This document shows, one piece after another, positions 23,808 through 32,504 of a stretch of 64,000 nucleotides of DNA. Position 1 is the first letter of the stretch. Each line of letters begins with the position of its first letter. The translations under genes were made by a program, and so were the position numbers. Origin of the DNA: Alphaproteobacteria bacterium (GTDB lineage Bacteria > Pseudomonadota > Alphaproteobacteria > Micavibrionales > Micavibrionaceae); the NCBI GenBank assembly GCA_021775965.1, contig JAJFGV010000105.1:1-64000 (forward strand). Reading direction: 5' to 3'. The notes beneath the pieces are model-generated. The model made no database searches. It saw only the letters and a list, made by a program, of their open reading frames with translations, and had not been told where the DNA came from.

Positions 23808-24131
23808 CTACTTGCTGGTTTGCCCCTCTTCCACCGGCACATACTTAAAATTATCACCATAATTGCGTGGCTTTACTTTGCGCCCCTGCGCCGGCAACAA
23901 CGTGTAATCCCAGCCCTTGCCTGCGGCATATTTCACCGCATCATCGGCGCTGGCAAATTTGAGTTTCACCTGATTCAATGTGTCGCCAGATTGCGTCCAG
24001 CCCATCAATGATTCGGGTGTTCGCGCTGAAGTCGGCTCATACTCAAGCACCCAGCTTTCGGTTTTTGCCCCAAGTCCTGCACGTCCCGATTGCATCGCAT
24101 TTTTCGCCGGTTTATAGATTTTAACTTTCAT
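23808..24131 (-). CDS. NADH dehydrogenase accessory subunit, NDUFS4-like
   Basis: A 107-residue protein of the ETC complex I (NDUFS4, 18-kDa subunit) family, an accessory subunit shared by alphaproteobacteria and mitochondria. Typical stretches are KIYKPAKNAMQSGRAG, WVLEYEP, LMGWTQSGDTLNQVKLKF and the C-terminal PRNYGDNF. It is a single gene next to tRNA-Arg. Its presence is one of the better taxonomic markers for an alphaproteobacterium in this window. Confidence 0.9.
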   Translation of the reverse strand: MKVKIYKPAKNAMQSGRAGLGAKTESWVLEYEPTSARTPESLMGWTQSGDTLNQVKLKFASADDAVKYAAGKGWDYTLLPAQGRKVKPRNYGDNFKYVPVEEGQTSK

Positions 24132-24437
24132 TTTTTAACGCCGCTCCCGTCTTTGAGAAATTATTACTAATCACTCTAACGCAAACAACGCGCGGCTTCC
24201 AAAACAATCTTCAAGTATTCACTTCGCAGGCGCAACAATTTGTGCAGGTGCGAAAAGAATGACGTAATCTATACTGTCCGTATGCTGCAGTGAACAACAA
24301 AAACTCAAGTAAAAGTTTGACTTCGGCACCCTTAAAAATAGATAATCCATAACTGTATCGGGGGCTGTGTATAACCCTGTGAGTATAAGTTTGATCCTGC
24401 GTAGCTCCTAAAATTATTTAAAGGAAAACAGTCGGAA
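24132..24437. other. Divergent intergenic region between the NDUFS4-like gene and kamA
   Basis: No gene is seen. It holds the putative kamA promoter (24317-24346) and a single DnaA-box-like TGTGTATAA at 24366-24374. The 13-bp GGCACCCTTAAAA at 24325-24337 recurs at 63987-63999, also behind a TTTGAC. Confidence 0.5.
24317..24346 (+). promoter_or_regulatory. Putative promoter of the lysine aminomutase gene
   Basis: TTGACT (24317-24322), an 18-nt spacer containing GGCACCCTTAAAA, and GATAAT (24341-24346). The gene has an AAAGGAAAAC ribosome binding site at about 24421. Confidence 0.5.
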
Positions 24438-26066
24438 ATGGCTTCGAAAACTATAGGCGACAATAGTCGCATCAGAACGGACGAACGCGTCCCCAGATCC
24501 AACATGAAACCCGTGCGGCCTCTGCGCGGCCGTTTCACGCATAGCCGCGTGTCCGAATTGCTGACCGCCATTCACGGCGAAGAAGAATACAAAAAAATGC
24601 AGGACTCCGGTGTCGACAAACGCATGATGTTCGGCACCAATCCACACTACCAGGCCCTCGTGGTCGGCGAAGAGCTACGCGACATCGAAGGCAATGTGCT
24701 GGTACCTAAAATGCCACCAAGCAAATCCATCGGCGCGCTAATTTTGCCGCGCCTCGAGGAAACCTTTTCGCTGGAGGGCGCCAAAGACCCGTCCAACCAA
24801 ATGAATTACACGCCCGATGACGACGAAGTCTACGGCAAAATCCTGCACAAATATGATGAGATCGTTCTGGCGTATGCCTCTCCGGTCTGCTCCGCGCATT
24901 GCCGCTATTGCTACCGCCTTGACCTGTTCAACAAGGACACCGGCAAGATGGGCTGTAGTCCCGAAGAGCTGCGCGATTACATTGTAAACTACAACACAAA
25001 GCTGAAAGAAAACGGCGACATTGATCCTGAAACCGGCGATCGTCGCTACCCAATCCGCGAAGTGCTACTTTCCGGCGGCGATCCGATGGTTCTTACCAAC
25101 GCGATGATCTACCGCTTCCTGGTGGCTGCCGGCGAAGCGGGCGTCAGCATCCTGCGCATCGGTTCAAAAGAATGGGCCTTCCGCCCCGAGCGTTTCGACG
25201 AACAATTTGCCGAAACATTAAAAATCGTGCATGAAAAATATCCGCACATGCACATCAATTTTGTTTCGCACATCTCGCACCCGGATGAATTCCTACTGCG
25301 TGATGATGATGGCAATTACATCCCCAATGACGGCGGTGCCGGCTACAAATGGATGGACATCAGCCGCGAAGCCGTCCAAAGAATGTTGCGTCTTGGCTTC
25401 ACCACGATTGAAAACCAGACACCGATTATTTCGAAAGTGAATGACGACGCCGAAGCCTTGCGCATTTTGCACGAAGAAATCCGCCGCATGGGCATCAAAC
25501 CAAAATATCTTTTCCAGGGCCGCGACATCGAAGGCCACAAAGCCTTCTCCGTTCCTGTCGAACAGGCCTGGAAAATTCACAACGACGCGATGAAGGGCCT
25601 GTCCGATACCTGTCGCTCCCGTTTTGCCATGTCAACCGAATGGGGCAAGATGGAAGTCATGAGTGTTATTGATCCGATCGCGCTGCCCGAAGACCGCAGC
25701 GCCCTACCCGGTCGTTTGTTTCACGTTCTCGATGAAGTTCTGGCCGACGGACTGATTGTTTTTAAAGCGCATCGCTCACCACACGAAGCCGAGTCACAAG
25801 GCGATCTTATCATCGCCAAACGCAACCCTGAAGCATTGTGGATCAGCGGTTACGAAGACCGCATCATTTACGATAGCCGCGCCCAAAAAGACGACAAATA
25901 TGACGGGCTGATTGAAATGCTTCTGATGGCGATGAGCTCAAACGTGTTTGAAAAATTCCTCGTCGGCAAAGACGGCGAACATATCGGCCTCGGCGCCGCC
26001 AATGATCCGGATAAAGAAAAAGAAGCAAAAAAAGCTGAAGAAGCACGCGAAAAAGTCACGGCTTGA
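24438..26066 (+). CDS. Lysine 2,3-aminomutase family radical SAM protein (divergent)
   Basis: A radical SAM enzyme of the KamA family, whose members isomerise lysine to beta-lysine with PLP and a 4Fe-4S cluster. The cluster motif CSAHCRYC places Cys at 151, 155 and 158; LLSGGDPMVL at about 210-219 and the HISHPDEF region follow. The PLP lysine normally sits in a PGGGGK motif; here the aligned stretch reads MSTEWGKMEVM with Lys404, so the Gly-rich part is lost. The length (542) exceeds KamA (about 420) and EpmB (about 340), with an extra N-terminal 100 residues and a Lys/Glu-rich tail. It may supply beta-lysine to the epmA homologue, but another substrate is possible. Confidence 0.85.
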   Translation: MASKTIGDNSRIRTDERVPRSNMKPVRPLRGRFTHSRVSELLTAIHGEEEYKKMQDSGVDKRMMFGTNPHYQALVVGEELRDIEGNVLVPKMPPSKSIGALILPRLEETFSLEGAKDPSNQMNYTPDDDEVYGKILHKYDEIVLAYASPVCSAHCRYCYRLDLFNKDTGKMGCSPEELRDYIVNYNTKLKENGDIDPETGDRRYPIREVLLSGGDPMVLTNAMIYRFLVAAGEAGVSILRIGSKEWAFRPERFDEQFAETLKIVHEKYPHMHINFVSHISHPDEFLLRDDDGNYIPNDGGAGYKWMDISREAVQRMLRLGFTTIENQTPIISKVNDDAEALRILHEEIRRMGIKPKYLFQGRDIEGHKAFSVPVEQAWKIHNDAMKGLSDTCRSRFAMSTEWGKMEVMSVIDPIALPEDRSALPGRLFHVLDEVLADGLIVFKAHRSPHEAESQGDLIIAKRNPEALWISGYEDRIIYDSRAQKDDKYDGLIEMLLMAMSSNVFEKFLVGKDGEHIGLGAANDPDKEKEAKKAEEAREKVTA

Positions 26067-26097
26067 CTTAAGTGATTATTACACCTAGTGCTTAGGC

Positions 26098-26289
26098 ATG
26101 AAAAACGAAACCTCTATAAAGATTGACACAACAATTGAGAAGGCAATTCCATGTCTTGCAGCGTTATCGATAGCTTTCTTTTTCTATCTTGCTTCGCTTT
26201 CTCCTGATTCACACGCTAGCAATCCCCAGCCTTCTTCTGATGATGGGCAACCCTGCGCCGCTGCACCTCAAACTCCAGCGAACAACTGA
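26098..26289 (+). CDS. Possible small secreted or membrane protein
   Basis: A 63-residue ORF with one hydrophobic segment (about residues 17-36), then a Ser/Pro-rich tail (NPQPSSDDGQPCAAAPQTP). There is no strong ribosome binding site. It abuts the end of the convergent nrsF-type gene with no gap. Plausible but weakly supported. Confidence 0.4.
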   Translation: MKNETSIKIDTTIEKAIPCLAALSIAFFFYLASLSPDSHASNPQPSSDDGQPCAAAPQTPANN

Positions 26290-26922
26290 TCACCACCGGA
26301 ATACAAACCGCGCACCGGCACCCAGCAACACCCCGAAAGCAATAAACGGCAACAGGTGATACACCCCGGCATGACCGACTGTGTCCATGATGCATGTAAA
26401 ACGCAAACCGACATAACCCAGCGCACCAACGCTGAGCGCATTCATAACGCCCATCAAAAACGGTCGCGTTGTTGCACCTTTGGTGCTCATAAAAATCACA
26501 GCGGCGGCCGGTACAAATCCCATCAGCGCCGCGTCGTTAAAACAATGATCCCAGTGCAGCTCCGGCATGATAAATCCATCGGTATACGCCCGCACACCGC
26601 ACCAAAATAAAAACGCGCCCAGCAGCGTCAGCGGCACCGCCACCAGCCACTTGACCCCGCGCATATCGGGAACGCAGAGCCACGCCGATGCTAATACCGC
26701 GCTAAATGACACAGCGCTCATCGCACCAATTTCAAAAAGGAAAGCACCATCTTTAAACTTGCTCGCAAGGTCCGGACGAATACCGAGATAATTCACCACA
26801 CCGGTCATATACGCCAGCGCCAAAAACACCCATGGCAACACCCGCACAAACGGATGCGCCAGTCGCTTGCGCGGCTGCAACCCTTCGGTTAAATCATCGA
26901 TTAATGTTTCTGTATTGCTCAC
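26290..26922 (-). CDS. NrsF-family (DUF1109) membrane anti-sigma factor
   Basis: A 210-residue integral membrane protein with about six helices and the DUF1109/NrsF layout. Its start overlaps the upstream ECF sigma gene by 4 nt. In Caulobacter this family holds an ECF sigma factor inactive until metal or oxidative stress. Candidate sensing cysteines are in LCVPD, FWCGVRAY, HWDHCFND and RFTCIMD. The WDHCFND stretch is the most conserved-looking. Confidence 0.85.
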   Translation of the reverse strand: MSNTETLIDDLTEGLQPRKRLAHPFVRVLPWVFLALAYMTGVVNYLGIRPDLASKFKDGAFLFEIGAMSAVSFSAVLASAWLCVPDMRGVKWLVAVPLTLLGAFLFWCGVRAYTDGFIMPELHWDHCFNDAALMGFVPAAAVIFMSTKGATTRPFLMGVMNALSVGALGYVGLRFTCIMDTVGHAGVYHLLPFIAFGVLLGAGARFVFRW

Positions 26923-27482
26923 TGTAACTGGTCCTTCAATTTCTTCGTTGTGCGGTGCGCTGACACTTTCACGGCGCTCACGCTCATTCCCATTTCATTG
27001 GCCACTTCTTTGGCGCTATAACCTTCAATCTTCATCATTTGAAACACCTTGCGCTGCTTTACCGGCAATTCGGCCAGTGCGCTTTCTATATCTTTTAATT
27101 CGCCCGCATGGGGTGCATTGGTTACATGCGAAGCCATAAAATCTGCATTATCCAGTGATGTTTTCTTATCCCCGCGAGAGCTGTAATGCTTGCGCAGAAA
27201 ATCAGTTCTGCGGAAATTCACAATCGCCATCATCCAGGGCTTAAACGGCCTATCCGGGCTGTACGTATTGAGCGATTTATGGACGGAAATCAGCACCTCT
27301 TGCGCGATATCATCGGCCCAGTCGGGATTGGCCAAACCACCGACAATGACATTCCTGATATAGGGCGCGATATCACTGAGCAGCGCATTATAGGCGCGTT
27401 TATCGCCGCCCTGCGCCGCAATGGCCCATTCTTGCCAGATTTCGCCCTGAGAGGCTTCCTTGTTGGTATTAGAAGGTTTCAT
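26919..27482 (-). CDS. ECF-type RNA polymerase sigma factor
   Basis: The 187-residue sigma factor has region 2 (DDIAQEVLISVHKSLNTYSP...FKPWMMAIVNFRRTDFLRKH) and region 4 (LAELPVKQRKVFQMMKIEGYSAKEVANEMGMSVSAVKVSAHRTTKKL). Pairing with a downstream NrsF-type anti-sigma factor assigns it to that ECF group. It starts only 17 nt after tRNA-Pro on the same strand with a GAAAGGTG ribosome binding site, so it is probably transcribed by read-through from the tRNA promoter and not from its own autoregulated promoter. Confidence 0.92.
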   Translation of the reverse strand: MKPSNTNKEASQGEIWQEWAIAAQGGDKRAYNALLSDIAPYIRNVIVGGLANPDWADDIAQEVLISVHKSLNTYSPDRPFKPWMMAIVNFRRTDFLRKHYSSRGDKKTSLDNADFMASHVTNAPHAGELKDIESALAELPVKQRKVFQMMKIEGYSAKEVANEMGMSVSAVKVSAHRTTKKLKDQLQ

Positions 27483-27499
27483 GACACCTTTCTAAAAAA

Positions 27500-27576
27500 T
27501 GGTCGGAGCGAGAGGATTCGAACCTCCGACCCCCTGGTCCCAAACCAGGTGCGCTACCAAACTGCGCCACGCTCCG
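27500..27576 (-). tRNA. tRNA-Pro (TGG)
   Basis: On the reverse strand, acceptor CGGAGCG pairs with CGCTCCG, the anticodon loop TTTGGGA gives TGG (Pro), the T-arm is TCGGAGGTTCGAATCCTCT and the encoded CCA ends at 27500. The length is 77 nt. Confidence 0.97.
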
Positions 27577-27641
27577 TTCACTGACTATATTTCAGTAATC
27601 GCGTAATGTAGTGATTTAGTCGTCTGAAATCAAAACAAAAA

Positions 27642-28091
27642 TCACCATTTGACCGTATCGCCAATATTAATGCCCAATTCAGAGGCTTTTCCACCATTAA
27701 TCTCGAGAACAGCCGCCGCCGAACCTTGAGAGAGAATGCCTGTTTTATCCAGCGGCAGCGCCATCTGGTGAATATGATGGATTTTACCACCCCCCTTAAT
27801 AAAGATGATATCGAGCGGAATAAGGGTGTTTTTCATCCAAAATGACCGCGGTGCCTCATTCGGAAAAATGAACAGCATCCCGGCATCTGGCGCCAACTCT
27901 GTGCGGTTCATCAGCCCTTTTGCCATCTCTTCCGGTGTCACTGCCAATTCGATATTAAAACGATGCGTGGCACCATCAACTGTATGAATTGTCGCCACCG
28001 GATTGGATTTAGAATCCGTGACCGCGAAGGCAACCAGCGGAATAGCAACGGCACAAAAAAGGCCTAGTAATATCCTAAGTTTCAGGCTCAT
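27642..28091 (-). CDS. DUF192 family secreted protein
   Basis: The 149-residue protein has a signal peptide (about residues 1-23) followed by a DUF192 domain, recognisable from MAKGLMNRTEL, GMLFIF and FWMKNTLIPLDIIFI. The family is widespread and of uncertain function, usually extracytoplasmic. Its start overlaps the end of the CBS gene by 17 nt, so translation is likely coupled within the abc-hydrolase-CBS-DUF192 unit. Confidence 0.9.
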   Translation of the reverse strand: MSLKLRILLGLFCAVAIPLVAFAVTDSKSNPVATIHTVDGATHRFNIELAVTPEEMAKGLMNRTELAPDAGMLFIFPNEAPRSFWMKNTLIPLDIIFIKGGGKIHHIHQMALPLDKTGILSQGSAAAVLEINGGKASELGINIGDTVKW

Positions 28092-28542
28092 CCTGGACGC
28101 GCTCCATCTCGTCTATAATGGATTGCTCCACAATCATGCCCAACAATTTACCGCCTTCTCTTTCAACAACCAAAACCGGCGCGCCTTTATGGACCAGCAA
28201 ATTCACGCCTTCCCAAAGCGGCGTTTCCGGGTGAACAATATTGGCCTTGCGATCCATCAAATCACCAACTTTGAGCGGTTTAATTTTCTTGAGCCGTTTG
28301 GCCACGCCCGGCGCAGCGCCAATTTTAATATCCATCTGCAAGCCATCACCCGTGGTGAATTCAACCGGCAATAAATTCTTGAGCAAACTCTGTATGCTCA
28401 AAACCCCTTCCAGCTCACCCGCATCATTGACCACCGGCACGGCATCAATCTCGTGTTTGCGCAAGACCTCCATTGCCTCGCCAACTTCCTGGTCGGCTTT
28501 GACGGTAATCAGCTGTTCAATCATCGATGAATGGCATGGCAT
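28075..28542 (-). CDS. CBS-domain pair protein
   Basis: A 155-residue protein made of two CBS motifs (IEQLITVKADQEVGEAMEVL...VVNDAGELEGVLS and VGDLMDRKANIVHPETPLWE...VVEREGGKLLGMI). Such modules bind adenine nucleotides and regulate partners. No effector domain is present. The start may be the ATG at 28542 or the in-frame one at 28524. It lies 3 nt after the hydrolase stop in the same direction. Confidence 0.88.
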   Translation of the reverse strand: MPCHSSMIEQLITVKADQEVGEAMEVLRKHEIDAVPVVNDAGELEGVLSIQSLLKNLLPVEFTTGDGLQMDIKIGAAPGVAKRLKKIKPLKVGDLMDRKANIVHPETPLWEGVNLLVHKGAPVLVVEREGGKLLGMIVEQSIIDEMERVQDEPET

Positions 28543-28545
28543 GGT

Positions 28546-29385
28546 TTAACGCTCCTGTTGTTCAGCACTATTTGTGGCAGAAAAATCGATCCCACTCAAG
28601 AAATCAAGAATATGTCTTTCCGCCCCATACTCATAAATATTATTATGCGCGGCATTCTCAAGCTCTACAAAGGTTTTCGGCTGAACCGCCGCCTGATACA
28701 ATTTGCGGGCAAAACGGATCGGAATTGTGCTGTCTTTTTCCCCATGAACAATCAGCAGCGGCGCTTTAATGGCCGCAATTTTGTCAGTGCTGCGATATTG
28801 ATCCTTCATCAGCCACTTCACAGGCATAAAGAAATAAATGCTCTGCGCCACATCGGCAATCGTGCTATACGGCGCTTCCAGCACCACAGCGCCAACCATG
28901 TGCTCAGTAGCCATCTGCACCGCCACGCCACTGCCCAGAGATTCACCGTAGAGGACCGTTTCCACATCCTTCTCGCCCAGCCAATCCAGATAAGCCCGCG
29001 CGTCCTGATATAACCCCTGCTCGCTCACCGTGCCCGGATTGCCGCCATAGCCACGATATTCGGCCAACAACAACCCATAACCTGCCCTGACAAACCCGGC
29101 CATTTTCCCCAGCCGGTCGCCGTAATGCCCGGCATTGCCGTGGAAATTAACGATCACCGGCTTCCCCGGCTCTGACGGCGCGATATACCAGCCCTCCAGA
29201 TCCAGCCCGTCTTCCGTGCTCACCCGCACGATTTCAACCACATCCTGCGCTCCATACGCCGCCGGATCAGGCCGCTCTGTGGCCGGGAAATACATCATAT
29301 TGCGCTGATTGAAATACATGAATCCCAGCGCAATCACATACACAAGCGCCGCTGTCGTTAGAAAACCTGTCACTTTGGTGCTCAT
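28546..29385 (-). CDS. Membrane-anchored alpha/beta hydrolase
   Basis: The 279-residue protein has an N-terminal anchor (about residues 7-24) and an alpha/beta-hydrolase fold. FHGNAGHYGDR forms the oxyanion region, the nucleophile is Ser149 in GESLGSG, the acid is Asp218 in GEKDSTIP and the base is His247 in AAHNNIYE. It resembles the ABHD13/BEM46 type; the substrate is unknown, possibly lipid. Its ATG overlaps the stop of the upstream ABC exporter gene by 4 nt, indicating translational coupling. Confidence 0.9.
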   Translation of the reverse strand: MSTKVTGFLTTAALVYVIALGFMYFNQRNMMYFPATERPDPAAYGAQDVVEIVRVSTEDGLDLEGWYIAPSEPGKPVIVNFHGNAGHYGDRLGKMAGFVRAGYGLLLAEYRGYGGNPGTVSEQGLYQDARAYLDWLGEKDVETVLYGESLGSGVAVQMATEHMVGAVVLEAPYSTIADVAQSIYFFMPVKWLMKDQYRSTDKIAAIKAPLLIVHGEKDSTIPIRFARKLYQAAVQPKTFVELENAAHNNIYEYGAERHILDFLSGIDFSATNSAEQQER

Positions 29386-31139
29386 CCCCTCAATCCGGCG
29401 CTATACATCTTGGCGTAAAAACCATCAGCTTTCAGCAAGCTCTCATGCGTGCCGGTTTCAACGATCTTGCCCTGATCGAGCACAATGATCTGATCCGCTG
29501 ATTGAACCGTCGAAAGCCTATGCGCAATCACCAGTGTTGTCCGCCCTTTCTCCAGCGCTTCCAACGCCTTTTGCACCGCCTTTTCAGATTCATTATCCAG
29601 CGCTGATGTCGCCTCATCCAGCAACAAAATCGGTGCATCACGCAAAATCGCCCGCGCAATCGCAATCCGTTGCCGCTGCCCACCGGACAGCTTCACGCCG
29701 TTTTCACCAACCAGCGTTTTATAGCCTTCCGTGAAATCTTTAATAAACTCATGCGCCGCCGCGGCCTGAGCTGCTTTTTCAATCTCGTCTTGAGACGCGC
29801 CCTCCCGCCCATAAGCAATATTGGCGGCCACGGTATTGTCGAAAATCGTAATATCCTGCGACACCAACGCGATATGCTGGCGCAAACTTTCCAGCGTTAA
29901 ATCCTGCACGTTCTGACCATCAATCGTAATGCCCCCGCTGGTCACATCATAAAAGCGCGGGATCAAATTAATAATCGTGCTTTTACCACCACCGGACGGC
30001 CCGACCAGCGCCGTCACCTTGCCCGGCTTGGCCTGGAAGCTTATTCTATTCAAAGCCTTCGCATCGGTTTCTTCATACTGAAATTCAACATCATTAAAGG
30101 CAATCTCCGGCTTGCGTACATCCAGCCCTTTCGCCCCCTTTTTCTCCTGCACACCCGGTGGACGATCGAGCATTTCAAACACCCGCTCGGTCGCACCAAG
30201 CCCAACCTGCAGGGAGTTATTCAGCTTGGCCAGCTTCTTCATCGGTTCATAGGCCAGTATAAACGCGGCAATAAAAGACCCCAAATCCCCGGCGCTCATA
30301 TGACCGCCACTGACCTGATACCCGCCATAAATAATCACCCCGGCAAAAGCAAAACCGATAATAATTTCATTGATCGGTGTGGAAAGGTTCCGCACACGTA
30401 CGGTCTTGATATTCAAATCACGCACATTATTGATGACACTACCGGCGCGTTTGCTTTCGTAATCCTCCATGCCATAGGCCTGCACCTGCCGAATGCCCTG
30501 AAAAATCTGCGATAAAATATCGGACAACCCCGCCAACTCATCCTGCGTGCGGTTGGAAATCTTGCGCAGCTGCCGCCCGATATAAGCCACCACAGTAGCG
30601 ATAAAAGGAAAGATCCCGAACGCCACCAATGTCAATTTCCAGTCGGTATAAAACATCAGCGCCACCAGGAAAATCAGCGTTAGTAGGCTCTTGCCAAACC
30701 CCGTAAGTGTATCGGACACCGCCGCCCGCATGACGTTCACATCATTGATCACCCGCGAGATCAGCTGGCCACTTGGGTTGCCATGAAAGAATGTCAGATC
30801 AAGGATCATAAAATGCCCGAACAGATCACGCTGAATATCGGCAATGATCGACTGGCTGATCTTGCCCATCAAAATGGTATGAACATAGGTTGCCAGCCCG
30901 CGCACGATAAACGTGGCCAAAACCGCCAGCGCCACCATGACAATCATGTCCTTATTCCCGGCCAGCAAAACATCATCCATGATCGGCTGCATCAGCTTGG
31001 CGATACCCGCCGTCATACCCGCCGCAATCGCCATGAATACGACCGCCAACATCACAGAACCCAAATAGGGTTTTAAATAGGTGTAAAACAGCCGCTTCAC
31101 GAGAAGGGCTGTCGATTGTTTCGGCGCTGCAGCAGTCAT
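29382..31139 (-). CDS. ABC exporter, MsbA-like (lipid A/multidrug type)
   Basis: A 585-residue half-transporter with an N-terminal six-helix domain (YLGSVMLAVVFMAIAAGM onward) and a C-terminal ATPase. Walker A is GPSGGGKST, the signature is LSGGQRQRIAIARA, and Walker B is ILLLDEATSALD. Sequence and length fit MsbA-type lipid flippases, but multidrug exporters look alike. The frame is open to 31322, which would overlap the divergent patatin gene; the ATG at 31139 is chosen because a GAGAGA ribosome binding site precedes it and the residues before it are not membrane-like. Confidence 0.88.
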   Translation of the reverse strand: MTAAAPKQSTALLVKRLFYTYLKPYLGSVMLAVVFMAIAAGMTAGIAKLMQPIMDDVLLAGNKDMIVMVALAVLATFIVRGLATYVHTILMGKISQSIIADIQRDLFGHFMILDLTFFHGNPSGQLISRVINDVNVMRAAVSDTLTGFGKSLLTLIFLVALMFYTDWKLTLVAFGIFPFIATVVAYIGRQLRKISNRTQDELAGLSDILSQIFQGIRQVQAYGMEDYESKRAGSVINNVRDLNIKTVRVRNLSTPINEIIIGFAFAGVIIYGGYQVSGGHMSAGDLGSFIAAFILAYEPMKKLAKLNNSLQVGLGATERVFEMLDRPPGVQEKKGAKGLDVRKPEIAFNDVEFQYEETDAKALNRISFQAKPGKVTALVGPSGGGKSTIINLIPRFYDVTSGGITIDGQNVQDLTLESLRQHIALVSQDITIFDNTVAANIAYGREGASQDEIEKAAQAAAAHEFIKDFTEGYKTLVGENGVKLSGGQRQRIAIARAILRDAPILLLDEATSALDNESEKAVQKALEALEKGRTTLVIAHRLSTVQSADQIIVLDQGKIVETGTHESLLKADGFYAKMYSAGLRG

Positions 31140-31197
31140 ATTCGTGTCTCTCGGCATGGTCGTTGTGTTATAATGAATATAGGGGAAATCGCAAGCT

Positions 31198-32187
31198 ATG
31201 ACAGATAAAAACGATCCAAACGAGCCCGATAAGTCAATATTTTCAGCCGATAACGGCCAGCCCGGGATCGGCCTGGTACTGGGCGGCGGCCTCGCGCGCG
31301 GTTTTGCCCATATTGGCGTCATCAGATGTCTAAAAAAACACGGTATTTACCCCAGTATTGTCACCGGCACATCCATCGGCGCGGTGGTCGGGGCGGCTTA
31401 CCTAGCGGGAAAACTCAATGAACTGGAGGATTGGTCCCTGACCCTGAACCGTTTGCGGGTTTTGTCCTATCTTGATTTTCGTGTGCGCAGCGCCGGACTA
31501 ATCGGCGGCAAAAAACTAACCTCTGTTCTCGAGGATAGTTTTGGCGACATGCAGATAGAAGACCTGCCGCATCCTTTTATTGCCATCGCCGCCGATCTGG
31601 TCACAGGTCACGAGGTCTGGCTGCGCAAGGGCAACCTAGTCGAAGCGATGACCGCTTCTTTTGCCCTGCCCGGCGTGTTTCCACCGGTTGAGCGCAATCA
31701 CCGCCTTTTGATTGATGGCGCGCTGGTCAACCCTTGCCCGGTATCGCCGTGTCAGGCCATGGGCGCGCGCATGACAATTGCCGTTGATCTCAATACCGAC
31801 CTGATTGGCAAGGCCGTCAAGCCGGGACAGAATTTCCAGACCATCGCCGGTTTTGATTTGTTTAACGATGCCGATGTTCCGCCCGCCAAACAAAAACCGT
31901 TCAAAAGTTTTTCCCTCACCCGCCGCCTGTTCCGACGCGAAAACAACGACCCCAGCCTGTTTGGCGTGATGGTTTCGGCGCTCGGTATTATTCAGGACCG
32001 CCTGACCCGTTCGCGTCTCGCCGGTGATCCGCCGGACATTCACATCAAACCGCAAATCGGTCATATCGGATTGCTGGAATTTGAAAAAGCCAAAGAGCTG
32101 ATTGAACTAGGCGAAGAAGCCGCCGAACGCGCCATGCCAGATATCAAAGCAGCGATGAGTGTATTGTTACCGCCGACTACGGTATAG
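31198..32187 (+). CDS. Patatin-like phospholipase (RssA/YchK type)
   Basis: The 329-residue protein has an N-terminal patatin domain. The oxyanion motif is GGGLARG at 29-35, the nucleophile is Ser59 in GTSIG and the catalytic Asp173 is in DGAL. There is no signal peptide or membrane helix, so it is probably cytoplasmic. It is divergent from the MsbA-like gene, with a short shared promoter region of about 60 nt. Confidence 0.9.
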   Translation: MTDKNDPNEPDKSIFSADNGQPGIGLVLGGGLARGFAHIGVIRCLKKHGIYPSIVTGTSIGAVVGAAYLAGKLNELEDWSLTLNRLRVLSYLDFRVRSAGLIGGKKLTSVLEDSFGDMQIEDLPHPFIAIAADLVTGHEVWLRKGNLVEAMTASFALPGVFPPVERNHRLLIDGALVNPCPVSPCQAMGARMTIAVDLNTDLIGKAVKPGQNFQTIAGFDLFNDADVPPAKQKPFKSFSLTRRLFRRENNDPSLFGVMVSALGIIQDRLTRSRLAGDPPDIHIKPQIGHIGLLEFEKAKELIELGEEAAERAMPDIKAAMSVLLPPTTV

Positions 32188-32234
32188 GCAAAATATTTAT
32201 TGCCATAACCTAAATCCCTCTATATAAATACCTG

Positions 32235-32492
32235 ATGAGTATTGGAATAACACTTTCTTTTTGTAAAGAAGTAAAAAAACAAAACCCCTGTGAAGGCAAG
32301 GGTTATGGCCGTTATGCCATTGTCACTGACGACAATGGTGCGCGCCAATTTGTTGAATATACCAATCTTATGAAGTTAGATCTATTGGACAATATCTTGG
32401 TGGCCAAAGAAGTAATGTCTACATTTCCCAACCATGTCTGGACAGGAATGCTGCCTGACTTAACTTACTTACCTGATTACTGCCCAAATTAA
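32235..32492 (+). CDS. Short protein of unknown function
   Basis: An 85-residue protein with Cys at residues 10, 19 and 83 and no membrane segment. It starts 47 nt after the patatin stop with no clear ribosome binding site. An AT-rich TATATAAAT lies just upstream. I recognise no family. Confidence 0.5.
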   Translation: MSIGITLSFCKEVKKQNPCEGKGYGRYAIVTDDNGARQFVEYTNLMKLDLLDNILVAKEVMSTFPNHVWTGMLPDLTYLPDYCPN

Positions 32493-32504
32493 AAACACCA
32501 ATAT

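Noticed and set aside
24366-24374. DnaA-box-like TGTGTATAA upstream of kamA
   Set aside because: It is a single site in a promoter region and insufficient for an origin; it is noted only within the intergenic description.
31140-31322. N-terminal extension of the MsbA-like exporter
   Set aside because: The extra 61 residues overlap the divergent patatin gene and are Pro-rich; the ATG at 31139 has a ribosome binding site.
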